Source: an uncultured Campylobacter sp. (GTDB taxonomy: Bacteria > Campylobacterota > Campylobacteria > Campylobacterales > Campylobacteraceae). From it: 26,798 nucleotides of DNA. Every line of letters begins with the position of its first letter. Position 1 is the first letter of the stretch. The position numbers and the translations under genes were made by a program. Of this stretch, positions 14,778 through 22,011 are shown piece after piece. The notes beneath the pieces are model-generated. The model searched no databases, was not told the origin of the DNA, and saw nothing but the letters and a program-made list of their open reading frames with translations. The DNA lies in contig CAKVAF010000020.1 of assembly GCA_934718785.1 (NCBI GenBank), positions 1-26,798 on the forward strand. The letters run 5' to 3'.

Positions 14778-16132
14778 TATACTGTCTTTGAGAAGACTTT
14801 TTTATCTTCGCTTAAGTTTTTAAGATAGGCATCAAAGCACATTGTTATATTTCTTATGAGCAAAACTCCTGTATCGCTTATTTTAAGCGTATTTTCATCA
14901 AGACTTATAAAGTCTTTATAGCTTTCAAGTTCGCTTAAATCTTGCTTAAAATACTGCTTAAAATCAATGCCAAATTCACGCTCAATTTTTTTAATATCAA
15001 GGCTAAAATTTGCCATTAAACTCATAATCACAGCTTTTCTAAGCTCATCATCAAAATCTAGCTCAATGCCCTTTTCAAAAGGAAGAAGCGCATTATCAAT
15101 AGCTGCTTCATAGCTTGGCATATCTTTGAAATTTTGAGCGTAATAATTTTTGCCCTCGCCTATGCTTGTAAGCCCCACGCCTATAAGCTGGGCGCCACTT
15201 TTTGTGGTATAGCCTTGAAAATTGCGGTGCAAACTGCCTTCTTCTAAAGCCTTGAAAAGCTCATCACTAGGCTTTGCAAAATGATCCATTCCTATCATTT
15301 TATAATTATTTTGAGTTAAAAAATTCTCGCAAAACTCTAAAATTTCAAGCTTTACCTCAGGGCTTGGCAGGGTGCTTTCATCAAATTTTCTCATATTTTT
15401 TTTAAGCCAGGGCACATGAGCATAATTAAAAATCGCAAGTCGCTCGGGATCTAGCTCTAAAGCTCTTTTTAGCGTGTTTTGAAAGCTTTTTAAGCTTTGA
15501 TAAGGAAGGCCATAAATGAGATCCATATTTACAGATTTAATGCCTCTTTGACGCACTAAATTTATAGCATTTTGCGTGATTTCAAAGGGCTGAATGCGAT
15601 GAATTTCTTTTTGCACCCTTTCATCAAAATCTTGCACCCCAAAACTTACTCTATTAAAGCCATTTTTGCTTAAAACATCAGCTTGAGCGGCGTTTAAAAA
15701 GCGTGGATCTATCTCACAGCTGATTTCTGCGCTTTGGCTGAATTTTTTAAACACACTTTTTATCTTTAAGATTAAGCTTTCAAGCTGAGTGGCTGAAAAA
15801 AAGGTCGGCGTGCCCCCGCCAAAGTGCATTTGAATGACCTCTCTGCTTATATCTAAATGCGTCTTTAAAAGCTCTAATTCTTTGAAAATATAGTGCAAAT
15901 AACGCTCTTTACTTTCTTCTTTTGAAGTATAAATCACATTACAGCCGCAAAAATAGCAAGCTGAGCGACAAAAAGGCAGGTGAAAATATAAAGAAAGCGT
16001 GCCACTTTCTTGCTCTAAGTGCTTTAAATAATTTTCATAGCTAAAATGCGTGCCAAATTCCACAGCCGTAGGGTATGAAGTGTAGCGCGGTCCGCTTTTA
16101 CTAAAGCGGCTTAAGGCTTTGTAATCTCTCAT
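14777..16132 (-). CDS. hemN: Oxygen-independent coproporphyrinogen III dehydrogenase
   Basis: Radical-SAM enzyme of heme synthesis, converting coproporphyrinogen III to protoporphyrinogen IX without oxygen. The N terminus PRYTSYPTA is diagnostic of true HemN rather than HemW. The 4Fe-4S motif is Cys55-x3-Cys59-x2-Cys62-x-Cys64 (CRSACYFCGC), followed by the SAM-binding FGGGTPTFF. Length 451 fits. The start ATG at 16132 is preceded by AAGGGG. It is coupled to the Fe-S oxidoreductase through a 1-nt overlap, so the two are cotranslated. From memory it corresponds to Cj0363c. Confidence 0.95.
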   Translation of the reverse strand: MRDYKALSRFSKSGPRYTSYPTAVEFGTHFSYENYLKHLEQESGTLSLYFHLPFCRSACYFCGCNVIYTSKEESKERYLHYIFKELELLKTHLDISREVIQMHFGGGTPTFFSATQLESLILKIKSVFKKFSQSAEISCEIDPRFLNAAQADVLSKNGFNRVSFGVQDFDERVQKEIHRIQPFEITQNAINLVRQRGIKSVNMDLIYGLPYQSLKSFQNTLKRALELDPERLAIFNYAHVPWLKKNMRKFDESTLPSPEVKLEILEFCENFLTQNNYKMIGMDHFAKPSDELFKALEEGSLHRNFQGYTTKSGAQLIGVGLTSIGEGKNYYAQNFKDMPSYEAAIDNALLPFEKGIELDFDDELRKAVIMSLMANFSLDIKKIEREFGIDFKQYFKQDLSELESYKDFISLDENTLKISDTGVLLIRNITMCFDAYLKNLSEDKKVFSKTV

Positions 16133-16271
16133 TTCAAACCCCTTAAGCTCATTTTAATATTTTTGATAAAATTTATACTTTCAAGGGCTATATTACAGGC
16201 TTTTTCCTGGCTTAAAGCCCTTAAAATGAGTAAATTTGTAACAGTCTTACAAAGAGCTAATTTATGAGCTT

Positions 16272-16751
16272 TCACTGCGCTACCTTTGCTGCAAAACTTT
16301 GCATATCCATAAATAAATTTGGGTGTTCTTCTTTAAGCCGTGCTACTAAGCTATCTAAATTGATATTCAGCTCGTTTTTACCCTTACTGGCTTCTTTTTT
16401 AATCTCATCCATAGCCACCACCCAAACATCGTTAAAATCAATAGGAATTTGCTGATAAATCGCCTTTTCAAGTTTAAGCTCGAAATTTTCTTTTTGTAAA
16501 TTTTTAAGTCTTTCAAGCATATTTTTAAGACTTTGCAAGGATAAAAGGGTGTGAATTTTACCCTCTTCATCGATGACAAACCAAGGCTCAGGTGCGTTAA
16601 AATGCCCGCTTTTAAGACTTAAAATCTTTTGTTCTGGTGTATTTGATTTGGTGATTTCTAAAACAGTTTGATCGCTTTTTTTAATGCCTAAACTTTTGCT
16701 GAATTTATTGATTTTATCTAAATTATCTGCCCTTTTTTCAAGCTCTTTCAT
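16272..16751 (-). CDS. DUF2603 / UPF0763-type conserved protein
   Basis: 159 residues, no membrane segment or signal peptide. The N-terminal block KELEKRADNLDKINKFSKSL and the central EPWFVIDEEGKIHTLLSL fit the epsilonproteobacterial DUF2603 family as I recall it; function unknown. A heptad-like helix (about 78-100, LKNMLERLKNLQKENFELKL) may dimerise. Two adjacent ATG codons exist (16754 and 16751). AAAGGA at 16763-16758 is 6 nt from the second but only 3 from the first, so I choose 16751. It lies upstream of hemN in the same direction, 139 nt away. Confidence 0.75.
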   Translation of the reverse strand: MKELEKRADNLDKINKFSKSLGIKKSDQTVLEITKSNTPEQKILSLKSGHFNAPEPWFVIDEEGKIHTLLSLQSLKNMLERLKNLQKENFELKLEKAIYQQIPIDFNDVWVVAMDEIKKEASKGKNELNINLDSLVARLKEEHPNLFMDMQSFAAKVAQ

Positions 16752-16837
16752 CATTTATCCTTTAAATTTAGCCTTAATTTTATCAATTTTTGCCTTAAAA
16801 AATAAATTATTTTACAAACAAAAAGAAAATTTTTGGT

Positions 16838-16843
16838 TATAAT
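16838..16843 (+). promoter_or_regulatory. -10 box of the DASS transporter
   Basis: TATAAT in context TTTTTGGTTATAATC, 28 nt before the GTG start; AAGG at 16859-16862. Confidence 0.65.
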
Positions 16844-16870
16844 CTTTGAAAAACTTTTAAGGCTTGGCGT

Positions 16871-18523
16871 GTGAAAAGAGCAAAAAATACAAATGAAGGC
16901 TCAAATCAAAATGACTCAGTTAATGAAAGCTTAAATGGCAAAGGCTCTCAAAACAGTGGCGCAGGGCTTGAAAGCTTAGAAAATGAAATAAATTTAAATA
17001 ATGCTGATTTTAAAAAAAATTCACAAAAAGAAGATGAGCTAAATTTTAAAGAAAATTTAAGCGAAGAAAAAGCTCAAAAAGCTAGCGCAAATGAAGCAAA
17101 TTTAAATACTAAAAAAGATTCAAAAGAAGAAAATTTAAAAAAAGAAGACTCAAAAGAAGAAAAAATCAGCTCCTTTTTAAAAGGGCTTGCCGTGGCTTTA
17201 TGTTTTCAAATTCTAGCGATGCTTTTAGCCTTTTTTTATCTGCAAGTTTCTTTTAAAGTCTGCATTTTGCTCGGTGTGGTGGCGTTTTTAGTTACACTTT
17301 GGACAAATAAAGCCCTGCCTATAGGCGTTGTCTCTCTTTTGCCCATCATACTTTTTCCTAGTTTTGGCATACTTGATACTGCCACAGCGACTGCAAACTA
17401 TGCAAATCCCATATTATTTTTATTTTTAGGTGGCTTTATGATAGCTGCAGCGACTGAGAAAATAGGGCTTCATAAGCTCATTGCTAAGGTGCTTTTGAAT
17501 AAATTTCCAAAGACAGCTAAAGGAGTGATTTCAGCCCTTGCTCTAGCTTGCATTTTGCTTGGCTCAGCCCTTTCAAACTCCACAGTAGCCTTACTTTTAC
17601 TGCCTGTGGCTCTTTCTATCACTCAAGATAGCGTCCTTAAAACACGATTTTTACTCACCATAGCCTTTGCCGCAAGCATTAGCGGTATCATCACGCCTAT
17701 TTCAAGCCCGCCAAATTTGATTTTCTTAGGCTTTTTAGAAGCGCAGCATTTTACTAGTATAGGCTTTGCGACTTGGATTTTTATGATGTTGCCCCTTACC
17801 TTGTGTATGCTCATAGCTATGATTAAATTACTCTCTTATAAGCTTGATGATAAAGTGCTTGATTTACAGGGCTTTGATGAGATTAAAATCACTCGTAAGC
17901 ATAAAAAAATGCTTTTTTTCTTAGCTATTTTGCTTGCAATTTTGCTTTTAAACTCGCCCATTCGCCCATTTTACAGCGGTTTAGGCTTTAATGAAAATCT
18001 TATTTTGCTTGCTTTTGGGCTTTTGATGTTTGTGCCTAGACTTGGCTTTTTAAGCTGGAGCGATTCAAAGTCTATACCTTATGACTTGATTTTTCTTTTT
18101 GGTGCGAGCTTTTGCATTGCTAAGGCCTTTTCTCAAAGTGAGCTTGGAGGGGCTTTTAGTGCGTTTTTTGCAAATTTTTCTAACACGCCTTTTGTGTTTT
18201 TCATCCTGCTTGCTGCTTTTAGTGCCATAGTTTTAACAAGTTTTTTATCCACAACGGCTTTAATTGCTATTATTTTACCTATTATTAATGTCGCTACAAG
18301 CAGTTTTTTAGGCGAGCATGAGCGTGTGCTTACTATGCTTGTGATGACGGTGGCGGCGAGTTTTTCTTTTATCGTGCCTATTTCAACGCCGCCAAATGCC
18401 CTTGTTTTCACGCAAGGTGGTATAAAAGCACTGGATATGGCTAAATTTGGAAGCCTTCTTGCATTCATAGGCATTATCTTTGTAAGCCTTTTTGCCTTTG
18501 CTTACTGGCAGTTTTTTATTTAA
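16871..18523 (+). CDS. DASS/SLC13-family anion:sodium symporter with hydrophilic N-terminal extension
   Basis: 550 residues, GTG start after AAGG with an 8-nt spacer. Residues 1-100 are highly charged and Asn/Glu/Lys/Ser-rich with an internal near-repeat (KKDSKEENL / KKEDSKEEK). Residues 101-550 form about eleven hydrophobic segments. Both DASS signature loops are present: ALSNSTVALLLLP (SNT at 235-238) with TPISSPPN, and SFLSTTALIAIILP with VPISTPPNALVF. This pseudo-symmetric pair binds sodium and a dicarboxylate, citrate or sulfate. The substrate cannot be told from the sequence. The long soluble head is not typical of the family and may be cytoplasmic. Repeat copy D lies 17 nt past the stop. 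Confidence 0.88.
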   Translation: MKRAKNTNEGSNQNDSVNESLNGKGSQNSGAGLESLENEINLNNADFKKNSQKEDELNFKENLSEEKAQKASANEANLNTKKDSKEENLKKEDSKEEKISSFLKGLAVALCFQILAMLLAFFYLQVSFKVCILLGVVAFLVTLWTNKALPIGVVSLLPIILFPSFGILDTATATANYANPILFLFLGGFMIAAATEKIGLHKLIAKVLLNKFPKTAKGVISALALACILLGSALSNSTVALLLLPVALSITQDSVLKTRFLLTIAFAASISGIITPISSPPNLIFLGFLEAQHFTSIGFATWIFMMLPLTLCMLIAMIKLLSYKLDDKVLDLQGFDEIKITRKHKKMLFFLAILLAILLLNSPIRPFYSGLGFNENLILLAFGLLMFVPRLGFLSWSDSKSIPYDLIFLFGASFCIAKAFSQSELGGAFSAFFANFSNTPFVFFILLAAFSAIVLTSFLSTTALIAIILPIINVATSSFLGEHERVLTMLVMTVAASFSFIVPISTPPNALVFTQGGIKALDMAKFGSLLAFIGIIFVSLFAFAYWQFFI

Positions 18524-18540
18524 AATTTTATCTTAAATTT

Positions 18541-18561
18541 AAAACAGCGGCGTGAGTTTTG
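18541..18561 (+). repeat. Dispersed 3'-end repeat, copy D
   Basis: AAACAGCGGCGTGAGTTTTG (18542-18561), one change from copy A, 17 nt after the transporter stop and in sense. A degenerate half-copy AAAACAGCTTGCAAAATTT follows at about 18566-18584. Confidence 0.85.
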
Positions 18562-18694
18562 TAGTAAAACAGCTTGCAAAATTTCATAAAAACTTAATAA
18601 ATTTCAGCCATTTTAAGAATTTACAAAAATAAATTTGTATCAATTTATAAAATTTAAAATTTTAAAATTTGATTTGAAATTTTAAGCAAAAATT

Positions 18695-18936
18695 TTAATT
18701 TCCAGCATTTTTAGAAGCATTATAAGGGCTTTTGTCCTTATCTTTTAGTAGCGAATTTTCAGCGTTTTTAGCCATTTTGACAAGTTCTTCATAGTTTTGT
18801 TTGCTCTTTTTTATCACTTCATCAATAGCAAGCCCTTGCATAATGGTTTTATAAAGATTTGGGCGAGTTTTTTTCAGTTTCTTAAAGTTTGCACATCCAC
18901 GCCCAAAAATCCCGCTATATCTCTTTTAGTCATCAT
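18695..18936 (-). pseudogene. Small helix-turn-helix protein gene with a frameshift
   Basis: Reading leftward from ATG at 18936 (or 18933) after AAAGAG, the frame gives MTKRDIAGFLGVDVQTLRN and then TGA at 18876-18874. Restoring one G (TGA to TGGA) gives WKKTRPNLYKTIMQGLAIDE, continuing to NASKNAGN and TAA at 18697-18695, about 80 residues in all. The first part is a compact XRE/MerR-like helix-turn-helix (IAGFLGVDVQTLRNW) and the rest is a helical tail. Such mini-regulators are often accessory genes in Campylobacter. The one-base deletion beside a run of seven A could be a real inactivation or a sequence error. Confidence 0.7.
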
Positions 18937-19024
18937 TTACTCTTTGAAAAATTTATCACAAAGATAGCTAAGGAAATTAAATAAAATTTAAACAATATCA
19001 TTTTTATTGATTTTAAAATATCAA

Positions 19025-19348
19025 TCAAAGGTTGCAAATTTCACTTTTTAATATCAAATGCTCGTTATAATCATAATCTAGCGAGTATTCGCTGCCTTTT
19101 CCTGGTGCGGTTTCTAAGAAAAGTTTTGTATCCTTTAAATGCTTGATATGGCTTTTATGCGTATAAATTTCAACGCCTAAAACACTTGCCAAAAGCGCGT
19201 CATTAACCCCAAGCTTAAAATCATCCTTTTCATAACACAAAAGCGCACTTCCTTCGCAGCACCCTGCTGATAAATAAAGCAAAATGCCCTTAGGATAGTC
19301 ATTTTTAAGTCTTTTAAGCAAATTTAAAGCTTCATCACTTGATTGCAT
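19025..19348 (-). CDS. DUF779 protein, aldehyde-dehydrogenase associated
   Basis: 107 residues. The segment GILLYLSAGCCEGSALLCYE (Cys30-Cys31) is the DUF779 signature GCCxGS, and the C-terminal part keeps the family acidic and aromatic pattern. DUF779 genes commonly neighbour class-3-type or acetaldehyde dehydrogenases; the role is unknown, perhaps metal or redox assistance. I start at ATG 19348 because AAAGGAGT precedes it; the frame extends 16 codons upstream without a site. It is downstream of the broken aldehyde dehydrogenase in the same direction, 207 nt away. It remains intact although its usual partner is frameshifted. Confidence 0.82.
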   Translation of the reverse strand: MQSSDEALNLLKRLKNDYPKGILLYLSAGCCEGSALLCYEKDDFKLGVNDALLASVLGVEIYTHKSHIKHLKDTKLFLETAPGKGSEYSLDYDYNEHLILKSEICNL

Positions 19349-19462
19349 TTTCACTCCTTTTAACTTAAATTTAATTTTTATAAAATTATGCCACAAATAT
19401 AAATCTTTTCTTGTGATGAGTTTTAACTTACGAGCGGGTGTTTTGTGATTTTATTTAAATTT

Positions 19463-19484
19463 CAAAACCCGAGCCACTGTTTTT
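19463..19484 (-). repeat. Dispersed 3'-end repeat, copy E
   Basis: Minus strand AAACAGTGGCTCGGGTTTTG, three changes from copy A, with the AAAAC/GTTTT ends preserved. It lies 71 nt past the aldehyde dehydrogenase stop, in sense, beyond the hairpin at 19504-19546. Confidence 0.7.
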
Positions 19485-19503
19485 AAAATTATTTTAAATT
19501 TTT

Positions 19504-19546
19504 ATCAATGCTTAAGTGTTACATTTTTATACACTTAAGCATTGAT
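19504..19546 (-). terminator. Strong hairpin after the aldehyde dehydrogenase gene
   Basis: Perfect 16-bp arms ATCAATGCTTAAGTGT (19504-19519) and ACACTTAAGCATTGAT (19531-19546) around an 11-nt AT-rich loop, 9 nt beyond the stop. This suggests an intrinsic-type terminator or mRNA-end stabiliser, but the following AAAAATTTAAAATAATTTT is only partly T-rich. Confidence 0.6.
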
Positions 19547-19555
19547 TGATTTAAT

Positions 19556-21065
19556 TTAAAAAAATCCCAGTTTTTTAGGCGAGTAGCTCACTAGCAAATT
19601 CTTTGTTTGTTGATAATGCTCAAGCATCATTTTGTGCGTTTCTCTGCCTATGCCGCTTTGCTTGTAGCCGCCAAATGCCGCGTGCGCAGGATAAGCGTGA
19701 TAGCAGTTCGTCCAAACGCGCCCAGCCTGAATACCCCGCCCCATGCGATAAGCGCGGTTAATGTCTCTCGTCCAAACCCCAGCACCCAAGCCATAGAGCG
19801 TATCATTAGCAATTTCAAGCGCTTCTTTTTCGTCCTTAAAAGTGGTTACGCTGAGAACGGGACCAAAGATTTCTTCTTGGAAAATGCGCATTTTATTGTT
19901 TCCTTTAAAAATCGTCGGCTTGATATAAAAGCCCTTTTTCAAGCTCGTTTGAAAGATGATTTTGCTCGCCGCCGATGAGAACTTGCGCACCTTCTTCTTT
20001 GCCGATTTTGATATAATTTAAAATGGTGTTGATTTGCTCTTGGCTGACTTGTGCGCCCATCATCGTGTCAATGTCTAGCGGATTTCCCACCTTTATGGCT
20101 TGGGTGCGCTTGAGGGCGCGCTCGATAAATTTATCATAAATGCTTTCTTGAATGAGCGCGCGGCTTGGGCAAGTGCAGACCTCGCCTTGATTGAACGCAA
20201 AAAGCACCAGCCCTTCAATCGCTTTATCGATGAACTCATCGTCTTTGTCAAAAATATCCTCAAAAAAGATATTTGGCGACTTGCCACCAAGCTCAAGCGT
20301 AACCGGGATAATGTTTTCAGTGGCAAATTGCATGATTTGCCTGCCCACAGCGGTCGAGCCTGTGAATGCGACCTTTGCGATCTTTGGACTTGTGGCTAGA
20401 GCCTTGCCGATCTTGCCCCCACTTCCATTTACGATATTTAAAACGCCTTTTGGCAACAAATCTTTAATCAAATCCACCAGCACCAAAATGCTAGCCGGCG
20501 TAGCTGAAGCGGGCTTTAGCACGATAGCATTGCCTGCTGCTAGAGCAGGAGCGATTTTCCATGCTGCCATTAAAATCGGGAAATTCCAAGGGATGATTTG
20601 CCCCACAACGCCTAGTGGCTCGTGAAAATGATAGGCGACTGTGTTTTCGTCAATCTCGCTAATGCCCCCTTCTTGCGCGCGAATACAACCTGCAAAATAG
20701 CGAAAATGATCGATTGAAAGCGGTATATCCGCATTTAGCGTCTCTCTTATAGGCTTTCCGTTGTCCCAAGTCTCAGCGTAAGCTAGAAGTTCTAAGTTTG
20801 CTTCAAGTCTATCAGCAATTTTAAGCAAAATGCCTGCGCGCTCGCTTGGCGGCGTCTTGCCCCACGCTACTTTAGCTGCAGTGGCCGCGTCAAGTGCAGC
20901 TTCGATGTCTGCGTCATTGCTTAAAGGCACCTTTGTGATGATCTCGCCAGAAATGGGCGTGGTATTTTCTGTGTAAGCCCCACTTTTTGGTGCGAGCCAC
21001 TGCCCGCCGATGAAATTTTCATATTGGGACTTAAAAACCTTAGTGAAATCTTTGTAAATACTCAT
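19556..21065 (-). pseudogene. ald: Aldehyde dehydrogenase (AldB/ExaC-like), split by a +1 frameshift
   Basis: NAD(P)-dependent oxidation of an aldehyde to an acid. The first frame (21065 to the stop at 19905) has [17 protein letters not shown], the general base Glu258 in [10 protein letters not shown] and the nucleophile Cys297 in NQGEVCTC. It runs to LEKG and then reads out of frame (LLYQADDF, stop). The correct continuation [20 protein letters not shown] ([10 protein letters not shown] follows) is in the next frame and runs to 19556. Removing one G from GGG at 19932-19934 restores a normal protein of about 502 residues. The start follows AAGGAGAC. All other motifs are intact, so the break is recent or a sequencing artefact. 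From memory, C. jejuni NCTC 11168 ald (Cj0489/Cj0490) is also annotated as two fragments. Confidence 0.88.
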
Positions 21066-21285
21066 TTTGTCTCCTTAAATTTGATTTTGGTATTTCAATC
21101 TTACACAAAAAATATAAATTTTGTATAATATTTTAGAATAAAAAAGGATAAATTTTAACTTTTTTATGAAAATTTGTTACGATTTGTAAATTTTTATAAA
21201 AAATGAGCCTAAATTTTTGTAAATGAATTTCAAAGATTTTTCTAAGATTTCTTAAATTTTTCTTTGAAATTTTAAAAAATATCGT

Positions 21286-21291
21286 TATAAT
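21286..21291 (+). promoter_or_regulatory. -10 box of the 73-residue orphan gene
   Basis: TATAAT (context CGTTATAATTAGG), 31 nt before the ATG at 21323, with TTAGAGGAAA as ribosome site. Confidence 0.6.
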
Positions 21292-21322
21292 TAGGCTTTA
21301 AAAAGCAAGTTTAGAGGAAAAA

Positions 21323-21544
21323 ATGAAATTAGACGAGGTCGTAGCAGCCTTAGAGCAAGATCCAAACCTAAAATTTACAAGTAAAATTCTAGGCAAAGAT
21401 GATTATATTTGCTTTGATAGCAGCGGTTTTGTCAATGTTTATCATTATGATAAGGAGCGCGATAAAAGCTTTATTGAAGGCTGCTTTGCGCTCAATTATG
21501 CGAGTATGAAAGCCCAGGATTGGCAGATTTTCGATCTAGAATGA
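21323..21544 (+). CDS. Small soluble protein of unknown function
   Basis: 73 residues after a good promoter and AGAGGAAA. It is acidic with no membrane segment: MKLDEVVAALEQDPNLKFTS, a central KDDYICFDSSGFVNVYHYD, and the end NYASMKAQDWQIFDLE. The shape (N-terminal helix, several aromatic-rich strands, final DWxIF) superficially recalls small phage-spread DUF2829-like barrel proteins, but this is a visual impression only. It stands alone, divergent from the aldehyde dehydrogenase. Confidence 0.65.
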   Translation: MKLDEVVAALEQDPNLKFTSKILGKDDYICFDSSGFVNVYHYDKERDKSFIEGCFALNYASMKAQDWQIFDLE

Positions 21545-21721
21545 AAAATTGAGCTTGAAATTGAAATCACTTTAAAAATTTATTTTTAAATAATTTCAAT
21601 TTAAAATAAAATCAAGCAGATATTATTGAGCAAAAAATGAATTTTAAAATAAAAATTTAAGAAATTTAGGAATAAAATTAAAAAACGATGATATTAAAAT
21701 GACTTCAATCAAGGAGTTAAA

Positions 21722-21922
21722 ATGAAAACTTTTATAACTTTTCTTTGGTCTATCTTTGCTCTTGTGGCATTAGCAAGCTTTGTAATGCTTGGCATTGCCT
21801 ATAAAAACGGCGATGAAAAGCTTGTTACTTTTTTGCTTGATGTATGCTTCATCAGCGCTATTTTGTGGTTTTTACTGCATTATCTTAAAAATCATTATTC
21901 TAAAACCGAGCACGAAGCCTGA
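21722..21922 (+). CDS. Small two-helix membrane protein
   Basis: 66 residues after AAGGAG with a normal spacer. Two hydrophobic helices, about 4-26 (FITFLWSIFALVALASFVML) and 36-54 (LVTFLLDVCFISAILWFLLH), joined by a polar turn (KNGDEK), and a charged tail (KNHYSKTEHEA). Both ends of the loop and tail are basic or acidic, typical of small inner-membrane proteins. It may share the transcript of the 73-residue gene 177 nt upstream. Family not recognised. Confidence 0.7.
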   Translation: MKTFITFLWSIFALVALASFVMLGIAYKNGDEKLVTFLLDVCFISAILWFLLHYLKNHYSKTEHEA

Positions 21923-22011
21923 GAGCTTATTTTAAAGATAATAGATTATTCTCATAATTTAAATTTCAAAATTTAAGTCTAAAAATTTAGTTTAAAAACG
22001 AAATTTAAATC

